From CALJDF01 sp038121105 (lineage in GTDB: Bacteria > Pseudomonadota > Alphaproteobacteria > SHVP01): a DNA stretch of 64,000 nt. The notes under the pieces were generated by a model. That model searched no databases. It saw nothing but the letters and a program-made list of their open reading frames with translations, and was not told the DNA's origin. Position 1 is the stretch's first letter. Each line of letters opens with the position of its first letter. Location: NCBI GenBank assembly GCA_038121105.1, contig JAYONB010000001.1, forward strand, positions 364,942 through 428,941. The letters are read 5' to 3'. The translations under genes and the position numbers were made by a program. Shown piece after piece: positions 1 to 8,979 of the stretch.

Positions 1-586
1 GCGGGACATTGATACCCATGGCATAGGCCGTGGATTGATCGGACGCAGTCGCGCGAATCGCCACCCCTGCTTTGGATTTGAGGAACAAGGCGGCGATCGT
101 CGCAAAGACGATGATGGCGATGAGGAAGCTTGCGAACATCTGCCGGTTGATGGCGAGGCCTCCGACAAAGTCGATGCTGAGTCCGACAAGTGCCGGTGGA
201 TAGAACGCATTGGTCGACCAAATGACGGCGGCGGCGCCCTCTAGGACCGAGATCAACCCGATGGTGACCATGATCATCGCAAACGGGTTTTGCCCGAGCA
301 TGGGCCGCATGACGACGCGCTCGATCACCGCACCGAACAACGCGCTGGCCGCGAGGGTCAACGGCAGCGCGATAACGTAAACGGCCCACGCACCGAGACC
401 CAGGCCGCCCAGGGCCAAGGTGATGGTGTGATAAAAATAGGCGCCGATCATCATCACGGTGCCATGGGCAAAGTTGAACACTTTGGTGGCGCGGAAGACG
501 AACACGATACCGACCGCGATGAGTGCGTAAACGCCGCCGGTCATGAGCCCGGTCAGACTGTCTTCGATGACGAAAGCGAGTTCCAT
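1..586 (-). CDS. livH: Branched-chain amino-acid ABC transporter permease LivH (3' end outside window)
   Basis: Inner-membrane permease of a LivFGHM-type importer. Only the first 195 codons are visible; the rest lies beyond the left edge. The N-terminus (MELAFVIEDSLTG) runs into hydrophobic helices with the FNFAHG segment and a following GAY that are typical of LivH. The ATG at 586-584 shares its A with the TGA of livG (TGATG), so the two are translationally coupled. No periplasmic binding protein for this importer is in the window, so its substrate cannot be told; LivH-type systems carry leucine/isoleucine/valine but also amides, urea or aromatic acids. Confidence 0.88.
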   Translation of the reverse strand, partial: MELAFVIEDSLTGLMTGGVYALIAVGIVFVFRATKVFNFAHGTVMMIGAYFYHTITLALGGLGLGAWAVYVIALPLTLAASALFGAVIERVVMRPMLGQNPFAMIMVTIGLISVLEGAAAVIWSTNAFYPPALVGLSIDFVGGLAINRQMFASFLIAIIVFATIAALFLKSKAGVAIRATASDQSTAYAMGINVP

Positions 587-1377
587 CAGGCGACGTCCTG
601 TTCGGCGCCCAAATAGGCTTCAATGACGGCCGGGTTTTGCTGCACCTCATGGGGCTCGCCTTCGGCGATCTTTTCGCCGAAGTTCAACACCACGACATGG
701 TTCGAGATGTCCATCACCATCGACATATCGTGTTCGACCAAGAGAATGGTGACGCCCCACTCTTCTTGCAGGTCGAGGATGAAGCGCGCCATGTCCTCGG
801 TCTCTTCGCGGTTCATCCCGGCAACAGGTTCGTCGAGCAACAAGAGCTCGGGGCGCATCGCCAGCGCGCGACCGAGTTCGACTCGTTTTTGCAGGCCATA
901 GGGCAACATCGACACAGGCGTTTTGCGAATGTGATCGATCTCGAGGAAGTCGATGATCTTGCGTTCGATCTCGGCGCGCAGTTCGGTTTCTTCCCGCCGC
1001 GCCGGGCCCCAAAAGACGCCCGCTTCGAGAACGCCGGTCTTGAGGTGGGTGTGCGCACCCAGCTTGATATTGTCGAGTACGCTCATGCCCGGGAACAACG
1101 AGATGTTCTGGAAGGTGCGTGCGATGCCGAGCGCGGCGCGTTTGTGAGTTTTCAGCCGGGTGAATTCGGTACCGTCAAAGATGAGGCGCCCCGAATCCGG
1201 TTGATGGAACCCTGAGACGACATTGAAGAGACTGGTCTTGCCCGCCCCGTTCGGGCCGATCAGGGCGGTGATGCCACCGCGCCGGACATCGAGCGACACC
1301 CCCTTGAGCGCCGACACGCCGCCGAAGCTCAGTTCGATGCCCTCAACCTGAAGCAGCGCCGCCGCCTCCGACGTCAC
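586..1377 (-). CDS. livG: Branched-chain amino-acid ABC transporter ATP-binding protein LivG
   Basis: Cytoplasmic ATPase of the importer whose permease follows directly. 263 residues, the usual LivG length. Visible motifs: Walker A GPNGAGKT (about residue 41), an atypical signature region LPYGLQKR in place of LSGGQ (usual in LivG), Walker B LLLLDEP, and the H-loop VEHDM. The start is GTG at 1377 with GGGAG five bases upstream. A CGTGCGG-TTCG-CCGCACG hairpin (1404-1421) sits in the leader. Upstream on the same strand, 120 bp away, end the alpha/beta-hydrolase and FAH genes, so a four-gene catabolic/uptake operon is possible but not shown. Confidence 0.92.
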   Translation of the reverse strand: MTSEAAALLQVEGIELSFGGVSALKGVSLDVRRGGITALIGPNGAGKTSLFNVVSGFHQPDSGRLIFDGTEFTRLKTHKRAALGIARTFQNISLFPGMSVLDNIKLGAHTHLKTGVLEAGVFWGPARREETELRAEIERKIIDFLEIDHIRKTPVSMLPYGLQKRVELGRALAMRPELLLLDEPVAGMNREETEDMARFILDLQEEWGVTILLVEHDMSMVMDISNHVVVLNFGEKIAEGEPHEVQQNPAVIEAYLGAEQDVA

Positions 1378-1497
1378 GATCGCTCCCTAACCTCCTCGCC
1401 CCGCGTGCGGTTCGCCGCACGGCATTGTCTTGGGGACATGATAGCGGCAAATGGCGCGGGCGACGACCACGCGGATGGCGCGCCTTTTTTTGGGGCG

Positions 1498-2319
1498 TCA
1501 GTCCAAACCGGCGATGAAACGATCGAGGATCGCGGCTAGCCCGGCGGGCTTGTCGAGCGATACGTGATGGCCCGATCCGGCCACGGTCGCGATTTCGGCC
1601 TGCGGGATAAAGCCGGCCAGTCGCGCGTGGGTGTCGGGCTCGGTGATGTCCGAGTGCTCGCCCCGAACCAAAAGCGTGGGGCAGCCGATCTTAAGGGCCT
1701 CGACATCGAAGGCGGCGCGGCTCTCAGCCGTTTCGGGTTGTTCGAAATGGCGATACTCGACCCGGCCGTCACCGAGGTCGCGGAACGAATGAAGCGCGTA
1801 GTGGTCTTTCGCAGCCTCGTCCCATAGATCGCTGCGATCCAAGGCGGCGCGACCGGCGGTCATCGAGTCATAGACACGTTTGCGCGGTGCAAAGTTGAGA
1901 TTGGGATTGATCCAAATGCCCGCGTCGACAACGGCTATGCCGGCCACGCGCTCGGGCCGCGATGAGGCCATCGTCAACGCCATGTAACCGCCGGTGGCGG
2001 TGCCGACCACGACAGCGCGCTCGATCGAAAGGGCATCCAGAAACGCCCACATGTCGGACGCGAGGTTTTCGATTTGGTAGCCGGTGGTCGGGGCCTCACT
2101 GAGGCCATGTCCACGCTGATCCGGTGCAATGAACCGTCTGTCGCCGAGCGCGCTGGCATCGACAACGAAGTCCCACGCCCGGGCATTCGATTTGCTGCCG
2201 TGCAGAAAAAGTACGGGCACGCCCTCGCCCGGCCAATCAAGATAGTGCAGCGTGAGGTCCGGCGCGATCGAGATACGGCCTTCTACAGCCGGGCGTCGAA
2301 AGGCCGGCGGCGCAATCAT
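1498..2319 (-). CDS. Alpha/beta hydrolase-fold protein with Ala in place of the nucleophile
   Basis: 273 residues with the alpha/beta-hydrolase layout: oxyanion-hole LHGS (about 39-42), an acid in LVRGEHSD, and the terminal His in GSGHH (about 254). The nucleophile elbow reads G-T-A-T-G-G (106-111); the position normally Ser, Asp or Cys is Ala108 (codon 1996-1998, GCC). Either it is not a classic ester hydrolase or it works without a covalent intermediate, as some cofactor-free members of the fold do. It starts one base after the stop of the FAH-family gene, so the two are surely co-expressed and may act on the same carbonyl substrate. Its substrate is unknown. Confidence 0.82.
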   Translation of the reverse strand: MIAPPAFRRPAVEGRISIAPDLTLHYLDWPGEGVPVLFLHGSKSNARAWDFVVDASALGDRRFIAPDQRGHGLSEAPTTGYQIENLASDMWAFLDALSIERAVVVGTATGGYMALTMASSRPERVAGIAVVDAGIWINPNLNFAPRKRVYDSMTAGRAALDRSDLWDEAAKDHYALHSFRDLGDGRVEYRHFEQPETAESRAAFDVEALKIGCPTLLVRGEHSDITEPDTHARLAGFIPQAEIATVAGSGHHVSLDKPAGLAAILDRFIAGLD

Positions 2320-2320
2320 C

Positions 2321-3172
2321 CTAGGCCTCGTCGATGATGGTGTTGCTCAAAACACCGATACCGGAGATGTCGATCTCGACAATGTCGCCCGCCTTCATCC
2401 ATACCGGCGGCGTACGGCCTGCACCGACGCCGCCCGTCGTGCCGGTGGCGACCACGGTGCCGGGCACCAGCGGCGCAATCTGCGAGAGGTATTCAATCAA
2501 GCTCGGGATATCGAACAATAGATCGTCGGTTGTGGCCTGCTGCATCACCTCGCCGTTGAGCCGGGTGGTCAGGGTCAGCGCTGTCGGATCGGGGATTTCG
2601 TCGGCAGTGACCATCCACGGGCCCATGGCGCCGGAATGAAAGAAGGTTTTGCCAGGCATGAACTGGGTGGTGTGGCGTTGGTAATCGCGGATCGAACCGT
2701 CGTTGAAGCAAGCATAGCCCGCGATGTAGTCGAGCGCATTCTTGGCCGCGATATGACGGCCGGTGCGCCCGACCACAAACGCAAGCTCGCCTTCGAAGTC
2801 GTATTTGTCCGAGACCTTGGGCCGAACCATCGGTTGTTCATGGCCAACTTGCGAATCGGCATAGCGCGCGAACAGCATCGGGTATTCGGGCGCGTCGCGG
2901 CCCATTTCCTCGATATGGCTCTTGTAGTTCAAGCCGACACAAATGACTTTGGGGGGATTGACGATGGTGGGCAGGTGTTCGATTTCCTCCAGCGGAACTT
3001 CGGCGGCCTTGCCGGCACCGGTGCGCACGAGATCATCGAAGCTGCCATCGGCCAGCGCGGCGCTAAGGTCTGGCCATCGATCAGCGAACTGACGGCCGAG
3101 GTCGGCGACACCGTTATCCAAAGCGACCCCGTAGGTGTCGTTGCCGTTGTAGCGGTAGCTGATCAATTTCAT
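2321..3172 (-). CDS. Fumarylacetoacetate hydrolase (FAH) family protein
   Basis: 283 residues, the usual size for the single-domain FAH superfamily (acylpyruvases, ureidoglycolate lyase, 2-keto-4-pentenoate hydratase types). The metal-binding E-x-E is visible in DFEGELAFV with a downstream Asp, and the C-terminal GTVVATGTTGGVG and GDIVEIDISGIG segments are hallmark FAH sequences. These enzymes cleave or hydrate 2,4-dicarbonyl acids using Mg or Mn. The exact substrate cannot be read from sequence. It is transcribed divergently from the solute-binding protein gene at 3295, with about 120 bp between them. Confidence 0.88.
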   Translation of the reverse strand: MKLISYRYNGNDTYGVALDNGVADLGRQFADRWPDLSAALADGSFDDLVRTGAGKAAEVPLEEIEHLPTIVNPPKVICVGLNYKSHIEEMGRDAPEYPMLFARYADSQVGHEQPMVRPKVSDKYDFEGELAFVVGRTGRHIAAKNALDYIAGYACFNDGSIRDYQRHTTQFMPGKTFFHSGAMGPWMVTADEIPDPTALTLTTRLNGEVMQQATTDDLLFDIPSLIEYLSQIAPLVPGTVVATGTTGGVGAGRTPPVWMKAGDIVEIDISGIGVLSNTIIDEA

Positions 3173-3294
3173 AGGGTCGTCCTCGGTTCAAATGTGTCTC
3201 GCAAGTGGTATATAGCACCCACAACTTGCCCGGGCATTGCGTCAAGAAACAAGCGTGCCTGAACCCGTTACGGAATCAATTAGGGAGAAAGACT

Positions 3295-4824
3295 TTGGAA
3301 AAGCAAAGAAAACCAAGCCGGTTGCTCGGCGCCGCCCTGGGCGGTGTCGCGTTCGGGATCACCAGTCTCGTTGCTTTGCCGGCTGTTACGGAAGCCGCCG
3401 AAGTACGCCTCGGGGTGAACGACATCGGCCGTCACGGCAATCCGTTTTCCGGTCGTGGCAATCCAGGCACGTTCCTTTGGAACGCCCTGTTCGACCCCCT
3501 TTCCTTACCCGACGATTCGGGCTCGCCTCGACCGGTTCTTTCTACCGGCTGGAAGGTCGTAAACCCGACGACCTGGGAATTCACCACACGCGATGGGGTA
3601 GTGTTCTCGAACGGCGAGGCCTTCAACGCCCAAGCCGCTGCGGCAACCCTGGAATGGATGGCAAGTGAAGCCGGCCAGGCCTCGGTCGTCGGGCGCGAAT
3701 TTCGCGGCGTCGCAAAGGTCGAGGTCGTGAACGACAACACCTTGCGCATCGTGACCAAGGCGCCCGACCCCTTGCTCGTCAACAAATTGGCCATGCTGTA
3801 CATGGTGGCGCCGAAAGCATGGGCCGACCTGGGTCCGGATGGGTTTAACGCCGACCCCGTCGGAACCGGCCCCTTTGCCAAAGAGTCGTTCACCGGTGAG
3901 GCCCTTACGCTCACGCGCAACACCACGTCCTGGCGGCCCGGCAAGGTCGACAAGGTGGCACTGTTGGGTTTGCCCGAGCAGGCCTCACGCCTCCAGGCGC
4001 TGCTATCGAACCAGATCGATGTCGCCTTCGGCATGGGCCCTGACAACATCGGCCAGATGGAAGGGTCGGGGATCAATGTTCTGGTCACCCCCGCGCCGCA
4101 GGTCATGTCATTGATGATGCGCACCGAGGTCGATGGCGATTCGCCATTGAAAGATCGTCGCGTGCGCCAAGCCCTGAACTATGCGGTCGATAAGGAATCG
4201 ATGGCACGCGACCTTCTGCTCGGCCAGGGCAAAGCCGCGGGACAGTCGGGCACGCCTGCCTCGTTCGGTTATCATCCGACGCTTCAGCCCTACCCTTACG
4301 ACCCGGCCAAGGCCAAGGCACTTCTCGCGGAGGCGGGCTACGCGGACGGCTTCCCGTTGAAGATCGAAGTCATCACCGGATCGTTCCCCAGTGACGCCGA
4401 CATCTACCAAAAAGCGGCGCAAGATCTCACCGCGGTGGGAATCGATGTCGAAATGGAACGGGTCAATTTTCCCGACTGGCTGAAGAAGTTCCTGAACAAC
4501 ACCTGGGCGGGCCACGCCTTCGGGTCGTCATGGAATTCAGCGCCCTATATGGATTCGTTCCGGGCGTACAGCTATCAGACGTGCGCAAAGCGTAACCCGC
4601 ACTTCTGTGACGCCGATCAAACTCCGCTTTACGAGCAGGTTAGCATTGAGATGGACCCGACGAAGCGTGAAGCGCTTCTTCTAAAGCTTCACGAAGTCAC
4701 CAAAGAAGTCGCGCCGGCGATTTTCCTGGTCGAACAAATCGATGTGACCGGCGTGAACAAACGCATCGACGGTTTTCGCTACGTCAATCGGAACATCGAC
4801 TATAGCGCGATTGCCGCCAACTAG
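3295..4824 (+). CDS. ABC transporter substrate-binding protein, family 5 (peptide/opine type)
   Basis: Periplasmic binding protein of 509 residues. I place the start at TTG 3295 because AGGGAGA lies seven bases upstream and it leaves a clean signal peptide (positive n-region, hydrophobic core ending near AVTEA-AEV); an upstream in-frame ATG at 3205 would add a non-signal tail. Family-5 features include VRQALNYAVDKE and the YDPAKAKALLAEAGY motif. Cognate permeases are absent here. A strong terminator follows 20 bp after the stop, so this gene is monocistronic and probably serves a transporter elsewhere. Confidence 0.9.
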   Translation: MEKQRKPSRLLGAALGGVAFGITSLVALPAVTEAAEVRLGVNDIGRHGNPFSGRGNPGTFLWNALFDPLSLPDDSGSPRPVLSTGWKVVNPTTWEFTTRDGVVFSNGEAFNAQAAAATLEWMASEAGQASVVGREFRGVAKVEVVNDNTLRIVTKAPDPLLVNKLAMLYMVAPKAWADLGPDGFNADPVGTGPFAKESFTGEALTLTRNTTSWRPGKVDKVALLGLPEQASRLQALLSNQIDVAFGMGPDNIGQMEGSGINVLVTPAPQVMSLMMRTEVDGDSPLKDRRVRQALNYAVDKESMARDLLLGQGKAAGQSGTPASFGYHPTLQPYPYDPAKAKALLAEAGYADGFPLKIEVITGSFPSDADIYQKAAQDLTAVGIDVEMERVNFPDWLKKFLNNTWAGHAFGSSWNSAPYMDSFRAYSYQTCAKRNPHFCDADQTPLYEQVSIEMDPTKREALLLKLHEVTKEVAPAIFLVEQIDVTGVNKRIDGFRYVNRNIDYSAIAAN

Positions 4825-4845
4825 ACCGATTCGGCAATAAACGAA

Positions 4846-4879
4846 ACGGGGCGCCGGACCAGCCGGCGCCCCGTTTTTT
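4846..4879 (+). terminator. Rho-independent terminator
   Basis: A perfect 12-bp GC-rich stem (4846-4857 with 4863-4874) closes a 5-base loop and is followed by TTTTTT (4874-4879). It separates the solute-binding protein gene from preT. Confidence 0.92.
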
Positions 4880-4937
4880 GTGTGGCGACCCGTCTGCCAA
4901 AAATGTTCAAATGAGTTTTGCTCGTTTGCGAGGCTCT

Positions 4938-6284
4938 ATGGCTGAACACCACGATATCGCTGCCGGCCGCTTGGAAAAGGCAGCTTATGCCCAAGGTTTC
5001 AACATCGACGCGAAGACGCCGCTCGACCAGCGGCGGGCCCTTATCGAAGCCAGTCGATGTTATTTTTGCTTCGACGCCCCGTGCGTCGAGGCCTGCCCGA
5101 CGAGCATCGATATCCCATCGTTCATTCGTAAGATCTCGACCCACAACATTCGCGGCGCCGCACTCGATATTCTGGAGCCGAACATCTTTGGCGGCGCCTG
5201 CGCGCGGGTATGCCCGGTGGAAGAGTTGTGCGAAGAGGCCTGCGTGCGTGACGCCCAAGAAACGAAACCGGTGGCCATCGGGCTGCTGCAGCGTTTCGCC
5301 ACCGACCGTTTCTTCGAAACCGGCGAGCAACCCTTTACGCGGGCCGACGCGAGCGGCAAACGCATTGCCGTTGTCGGTGCGGGCCCGGCAGGACTGTCGT
5401 GCGCCCATCGCCTCGCCCGGTTGGGGCACGAGGTGGTGGTCTACGACGCGCGCGGCAAGGCCGGCGGGCTGAACGAATATGGGATCGCCGCCTACAAAGT
5501 CGTCGAAGATTTCGCCCAAAAGGAAGTGGACTTCATCATGTCGGTCGGGGGCATCACCCTGGAAACCGGCAAAGCACTGGGTAAAGACATCTCCCTGGAC
5601 GACCTGCGACGGGATTTCGACGCGGTCTTTTTGGCCATGGGACAAGCCGGCGTGCGCGCCGTTGGTGCCGCCGGCGAAGACCTGAGCGGCGTCGAACCGG
5701 CAGTCGATTTCATTTCACGGCTACGCCAGGCACCCGACCTTGCCGCCCTGCCGGTGGGACGGCGCATCATCGTGATCGGCGGCGGCAACACCGCTATCGA
5801 CGCTGCGATCCAAAGCAAGCGGTTGGGGGCGGAGGATGTAACCTTGGTCTACCGCCGCGGCCCCGACGAAATGGGCGCCACCGATCACGAACAGGAATTC
5901 GCGCAGACCGAGGGCGTCAAGATCAAGCATTGGGCCAAGCCCGTCGGGTTCGTTGGCGACGATGGGGCGCTGAGCGGCATCGAGTTCGAATACACTCGAC
6001 TGACCGGCGGCAAGCTTGAGGGCACCGGCGAGACGTTTGTCCTGCCGGCGGACATGGCGTTGACGGCCGTGGGTCAGGTGCTGGTCGAAGACCCGGTCAA
6101 TAACGGGACGAAAGAAGCGCTGAACATTTCCGGTGGCCGAATCGTGGTCGACGACCAGGGGCGTACGTCGTTGGGGGGCGTCTACGCCGGCGGCGACTGC
6201 GTGGAAGGCGACGACCTGACGGTACAAGCCGTCGAGGATGGCAAAGTGGCTGCGCAGGCGATCGACGCCGATTTGCGCGGTTGA
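4938..6284 (+). CDS. preT: NAD-dependent dihydropyrimidine dehydrogenase subunit PreT
   Basis: Flavin and Fe-S electron-input subunit of the bacterial dihydropyrimidine dehydrogenase, which reduces uracil/thymine with NADH. The chosen start (ATG 4938) has a GAGG ribosome site just upstream and gives 448 residues; ATG 4911 is an alternative. Order of domains: an N-terminal Cys-rich 4Fe-4S domain (CYFCFDAPC, CARVCP, CEEAC), the FAD-binding GAGPAGLS, and the NAD-binding GGGNTAID. This matches the GltD/PreT architecture. preA follows after 18 bp. Confidence 0.93.
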   Translation: MAEHHDIAAGRLEKAAYAQGFNIDAKTPLDQRRALIEASRCYFCFDAPCVEACPTSIDIPSFIRKISTHNIRGAALDILEPNIFGGACARVCPVEELCEEACVRDAQETKPVAIGLLQRFATDRFFETGEQPFTRADASGKRIAVVGAGPAGLSCAHRLARLGHEVVVYDARGKAGGLNEYGIAAYKVVEDFAQKEVDFIMSVGGITLETGKALGKDISLDDLRRDFDAVFLAMGQAGVRAVGAAGEDLSGVEPAVDFISRLRQAPDLAALPVGRRIIVIGGGNTAIDAAIQSKRLGAEDVTLVYRRGPDEMGATDHEQEFAQTEGVKIKHWAKPVGFVGDDGALSGIEFEYTRLTGGKLEGTGETFVLPADMALTAVGQVLVEDPVNNGTKEALNISGGRIVVDDQGRTSLGGVYAGGDCVEGDDLTVQAVEDGKVAAQAIDADLRG

Positions 6285-6302
6285 ACGAGGAAGGAACACA
6301 GC

Positions 6303-7568
6303 ATGGCGGACTTACGCACCAATTTCGCGGGGATCCAATCGCCCAACCCGTTTTGGCTGGCCTCCGGGCCGCCCACCGACAAGGCCTACAATGTCGAACG
6401 CGCCTTCGAGGCCGGCTGGGGTGGCGTGGTGTGGAAGACCGTCGGCGAACCCGTCGTCAACGTGTCCTCGCGCTATGGCGCCAATGCCTATAACGGGACG
6501 CGCGTCGCCGGGTTCACCAACATCGAACTGATCAGCGATCGGCCGGTCGAGGTGAACTTGGAAGAGATTCGTGCCGTGAAGAAGCGCTGGCCCGATCGCG
6601 CGGTGGTGGTCTCGCTGATGGTGCCGTGCGAAGAATCGGCCTGGAGAAACATCCTGCCCGCGGTCGAGGACACCGGCTGTGACGGCATCGAACTCAACTT
6701 CGGGTGCCCGCATGGGATGTCCGAACGCGGCATGGGCGCCGCGGTGGGCCAGGTGCCGGAATACGTCACGATGGTTACCGAGTGGGCCAAGACCTATTCC
6801 AACATGCCGGTGATCGTGAAGCTGACGCCCAACGTCAACGATGTGCTGTACCCCGCACGGGCGGCAGTCGAGGGCAAAACGGATGCGGTCTCGCTGATCA
6901 ACACGGTGGCGTCCGTCATCGGGGTGGATCTCGACACGATGTCGCCCCTGCCCGAGGTTAACGGTAAAGGCAGCCATGGCGGCTATTGCGGACCAGCGGT
7001 CAAGCCGATCGCGTTGCGCATGATCGGCGACATTGCACGCGAGTTCGGGTCGAACCTGCCAATTTCCGGGATCGGCGGCATTGCCACATGGCGCGACGCC
7101 GCCGAGCACATCGCTATGGGTTCGGGCACCGTGCAGGTCTGCACCGCAGCCATGCACCAGGGATTCAAGATCGTCGAGGACATGGCCGACGGGTTGTCCA
7201 ACTGGATGGACTCGAAGGGTTACAAGACGATCGACGACTTCCGGGGACAGGCGGTCGAAAACTACTTGCGGTGGGAAAATCTCGACATGAACTACGAGAT
7301 CGTCGCTCGCATCGATCAGGACGCGTGTATTAAGTGCGGACTATGCCACATCGCTTGCGAAGACACCGCGCACCAAGCGATCACCGCACGGACCAACGGC
7401 GAACGGCGCTACGAGGTGATCGATAAAGAGTGCGTCGGCTGTAACTTGTGCATGCTGGTATGCCCGGTGGAAAACTGCATCACCATGAAAAAGGTCGACA
7501 ACGGCAAGCCCTATGTGTCGTGGATCGACGACCCGCGAAACCCGGCCAACCAGCAAGCCGCGGAATAA
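6303..7568 (+). CDS. preA: NAD-dependent dihydropyrimidine dehydrogenase subunit PreA
   Basis: Catalytic FMN subunit, 421 residues. The dihydroorotate-dehydrogenase-like barrel contains the active-site Cys in NFGCPHGMSERG, and the C-terminus carries two ferredoxin-type clusters (CIKCGLCHIAC and CVGCNLCMLVCP) that pass electrons from PreT. A GAGGAAGGA ribosome site precedes the ATG. With preT it makes the first step of reductive pyrimidine catabolism; the hydantoinase and beta-ureidopropionase that normally follow are not in this window, although they are often clustered with preTA. Confidence 0.95.
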   Translation: MADLRTNFAGIQSPNPFWLASGPPTDKAYNVERAFEAGWGGVVWKTVGEPVVNVSSRYGANAYNGTRVAGFTNIELISDRPVEVNLEEIRAVKKRWPDRAVVVSLMVPCEESAWRNILPAVEDTGCDGIELNFGCPHGMSERGMGAAVGQVPEYVTMVTEWAKTYSNMPVIVKLTPNVNDVLYPARAAVEGKTDAVSLINTVASVIGVDLDTMSPLPEVNGKGSHGGYCGPAVKPIALRMIGDIAREFGSNLPISGIGGIATWRDAAEHIAMGSGTVQVCTAAMHQGFKIVEDMADGLSNWMDSKGYKTIDDFRGQAVENYLRWENLDMNYEIVARIDQDACIKCGLCHIACEDTAHQAITARTNGERRYEVIDKECVGCNLCMLVCPVENCITMKKVDNGKPYVSWIDDPRNPANQQAAE

Positions 7569-7647
7569 GAACCGGCAAGAGATCTTGGCGCGCTTCACGC
7601 CCAGGTGATCCCGTGTGACGAAGGGCCTCCCCTATAAGGAGGCTGCT

Positions 7648-8211
7648 TTGCTTTTCGCCACGGAGTTCCGCATGCGCATGTTGGCCCTCGCGGCCGCGCT
7701 GGTTATCGGCCTGACCACCCTTGCCAGCCCGCTCGCCGCGCAAGATCGCCTTTCGCTCGACGATGCCACCAAAGCGCAATTGGTATCTGCCCTAAAGCTG
7801 CGGCCCGGCGGGCCCAACATGAATGCGCTGGGGCAACGACCGGTGTTGGTGACGTTCTTTGCCAGCTGGTGCCCGCCCGGCGCTGCGGAGTTCGCCCACT
7901 TGGCCGAGTTCATCGCCGAAGAAGGCGAGGCCGAAGTCGACATCATTGCCGTCAACTGGATCGAAGGTTTGACCGGTCGGTCGGATGCACGCTTGGCACG
8001 CATGATCAACCGCATTCATCCCAGCATTGCGGTCATCGAAGGTAGCGACGCCTTGGACGATCGCTTTGGCGGCGTCTTCAGTGTGCCGGCGGTCTATTTG
8101 TTCGACCCCTCGGGCAACGAAGTGTTCCGCCTTGGCGGCGATCGCGGACCGCACGGTCGTCACTTTCTGCGCAAGCAGCAACTGAAGGCCGCGCTGGGCA
8201 AGATCGGCTAG
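7648..8211 (+). CDS. Exported thioredoxin-like (redoxin) protein with WCPPG motif
   Basis: 187 residues, periplasmic by its signal peptide (hydrophobic core LALAAALVIGL, cleavage near AAQ). I chose TTG 7648 because a perfect AAGGAGG (7636-7642) sits just upstream; ATG 7672 is the other candidate. The fold resembles TlpA/ResA thioredoxins (VLVTFFASW before the active site), but the usual WCPPC is WCPPG: the attacking Cys75 is kept and the resolving Cys is Gly78. A single Cys argues against a simple dithiol oxidoreductase. The following FGGVFSVPAVYLFDP is the thioredoxin cis-Pro strand. Confidence 0.82.
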   Translation: MLFATEFRMRMLALAAALVIGLTTLASPLAAQDRLSLDDATKAQLVSALKLRPGGPNMNALGQRPVLVTFFASWCPPGAAEFAHLAEFIAEEGEAEVDIIAVNWIEGLTGRSDARLARMINRIHPSIAVIEGSDALDDRFGGVFSVPAVYLFDPSGNEVFRLGGDRGPHGRHFLRKQQLKAALGKIG

Positions 8212-8214
8212 CCG

Positions 8215-8397
8215 TTACGCCGCGCGGCGTACCTCCTGGCCGTTGTGTACGTCGAGCCCGAGTTCGACGATCGCATGGACGAGGTCCGGTAGCCGCCTGC
8301 CCTCACGGCGCGCCGTCTCCTCCAATCGGACAAGAACAGCTTCCGGCAATCGAACGTTGAGGACGACGAGGTCGTCGGCGTGTCTGTTGGTGTACAT
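8215..8397 (-). CDS. Small ribbon-helix-helix-like protein
   Basis: 60 residues starting at ATG 8397. The central VVLNVRLPEAVLVRLEETARREGR pattern (strand, then two helices) looks like a CopG/Arc-type DNA-binding domain, usual for antitoxins or small repressors. No toxin partner is adjacent: the plus-strand gene ends three bases away tail to tail and the next minus-strand gene is an exported protein. The call rests on pattern only. Confidence 0.55.
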   Translation of the reverse strand: MYTNRHADDLVVLNVRLPEAVLVRLEETARREGRRLPDLVHAIVELGLDVHNGQEVRRAA

Positions 8398-8485
8398 TGC
8401 TCTCACAGTTGTGTTGCGCACCGGATGTCGGTGCGCTGCTTTCGGCGGCAAGATACCGCGCACCCGTGACAGTTTTGTGGCGCTT

Positions 8486-8920
8486 TTATCGGGTGAGCTG
8501 GATCGGGTCTTTACTACTGACGCCAATCGCGGCGACGCAATCGAGCGTCGGCTCGGCAACGCACTCTAAGACCGCGTTGAGCAGAGCCTCCCCGACCTGT
8601 GTGCAATCAAAAGGTCGTAGCTGGAATGACCGAAGAACGGACTTGTCGACGGGCAGCGCCCCGAACGGGATGGCCATGCGCGCAACATTCACACCGGCTT
8701 TGTCGAAAAGAACGAATTCGGCCGTAATCGCGCCGATGTGGGACGCACTGCGGTTCGTGACGCGCCAGTCGAAACGACAAGCCTGACCTTGTTGGTCGAC
8801 ACGATTGAGCTCTATCGACAGCGGCGGGCTTTGTGCGCTCGCCGCGTTCCAGAATACGAGAATGAGGCCAACGGCGACGCCAATCGCGTTCAGCGAATTT
8901 TTCAAATGACTATCCCCCAA
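8486..8920 (-). CDS. Exported protein of unknown function
   Basis: 144 residues with a convincing signal peptide (LNAIGVAVGLILVF, cleavage after ASAQ). The mature part looks like a small beta-sandwich and has four Cys (in QACRFDW, FDCTQ, LECVA and LDCVA) that could form two disulfides in the periplasm. I do not recognise the family. It stands alone between the small RHH-like gene and the TPR-glycosyltransferase, all on the minus strand. Confidence 0.65.
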   Translation of the reverse strand: MGDSHLKNSLNAIGVAVGLILVFWNAASAQSPPLSIELNRVDQQGQACRFDWRVTNRSASHIGAITAEFVLFDKAGVNVARMAIPFGALPVDKSVLRSFQLRPFDCTQVGEALLNAVLECVAEPTLDCVAAIGVSSKDPIQLTR

Positions 8921-8979
8921 CTAAGAACACGCCCTCAAAGCCTATGACGGCAACGGCCAGTGTCAACCGAGCCAAATAG

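Noticed and set aside
1404..1421. UUCG-loop hairpin before livG as a terminator
   Set aside because: Stem of only seven pairs with no U-tract in either direction; reported only as a leader hairpin.
4821..5645. Open frame of 274 codons on the minus strand opposite preT
   Set aside because: The plus strand encodes Fe-S and FAD motifs; the minus translation has none.
8215..8397. Small RHH protein as antitoxin of a toxin-antitoxin pair
   Set aside because: No toxin-like gene is adjacent; the neighbour at 8486 is an exported protein with its own signal peptide.
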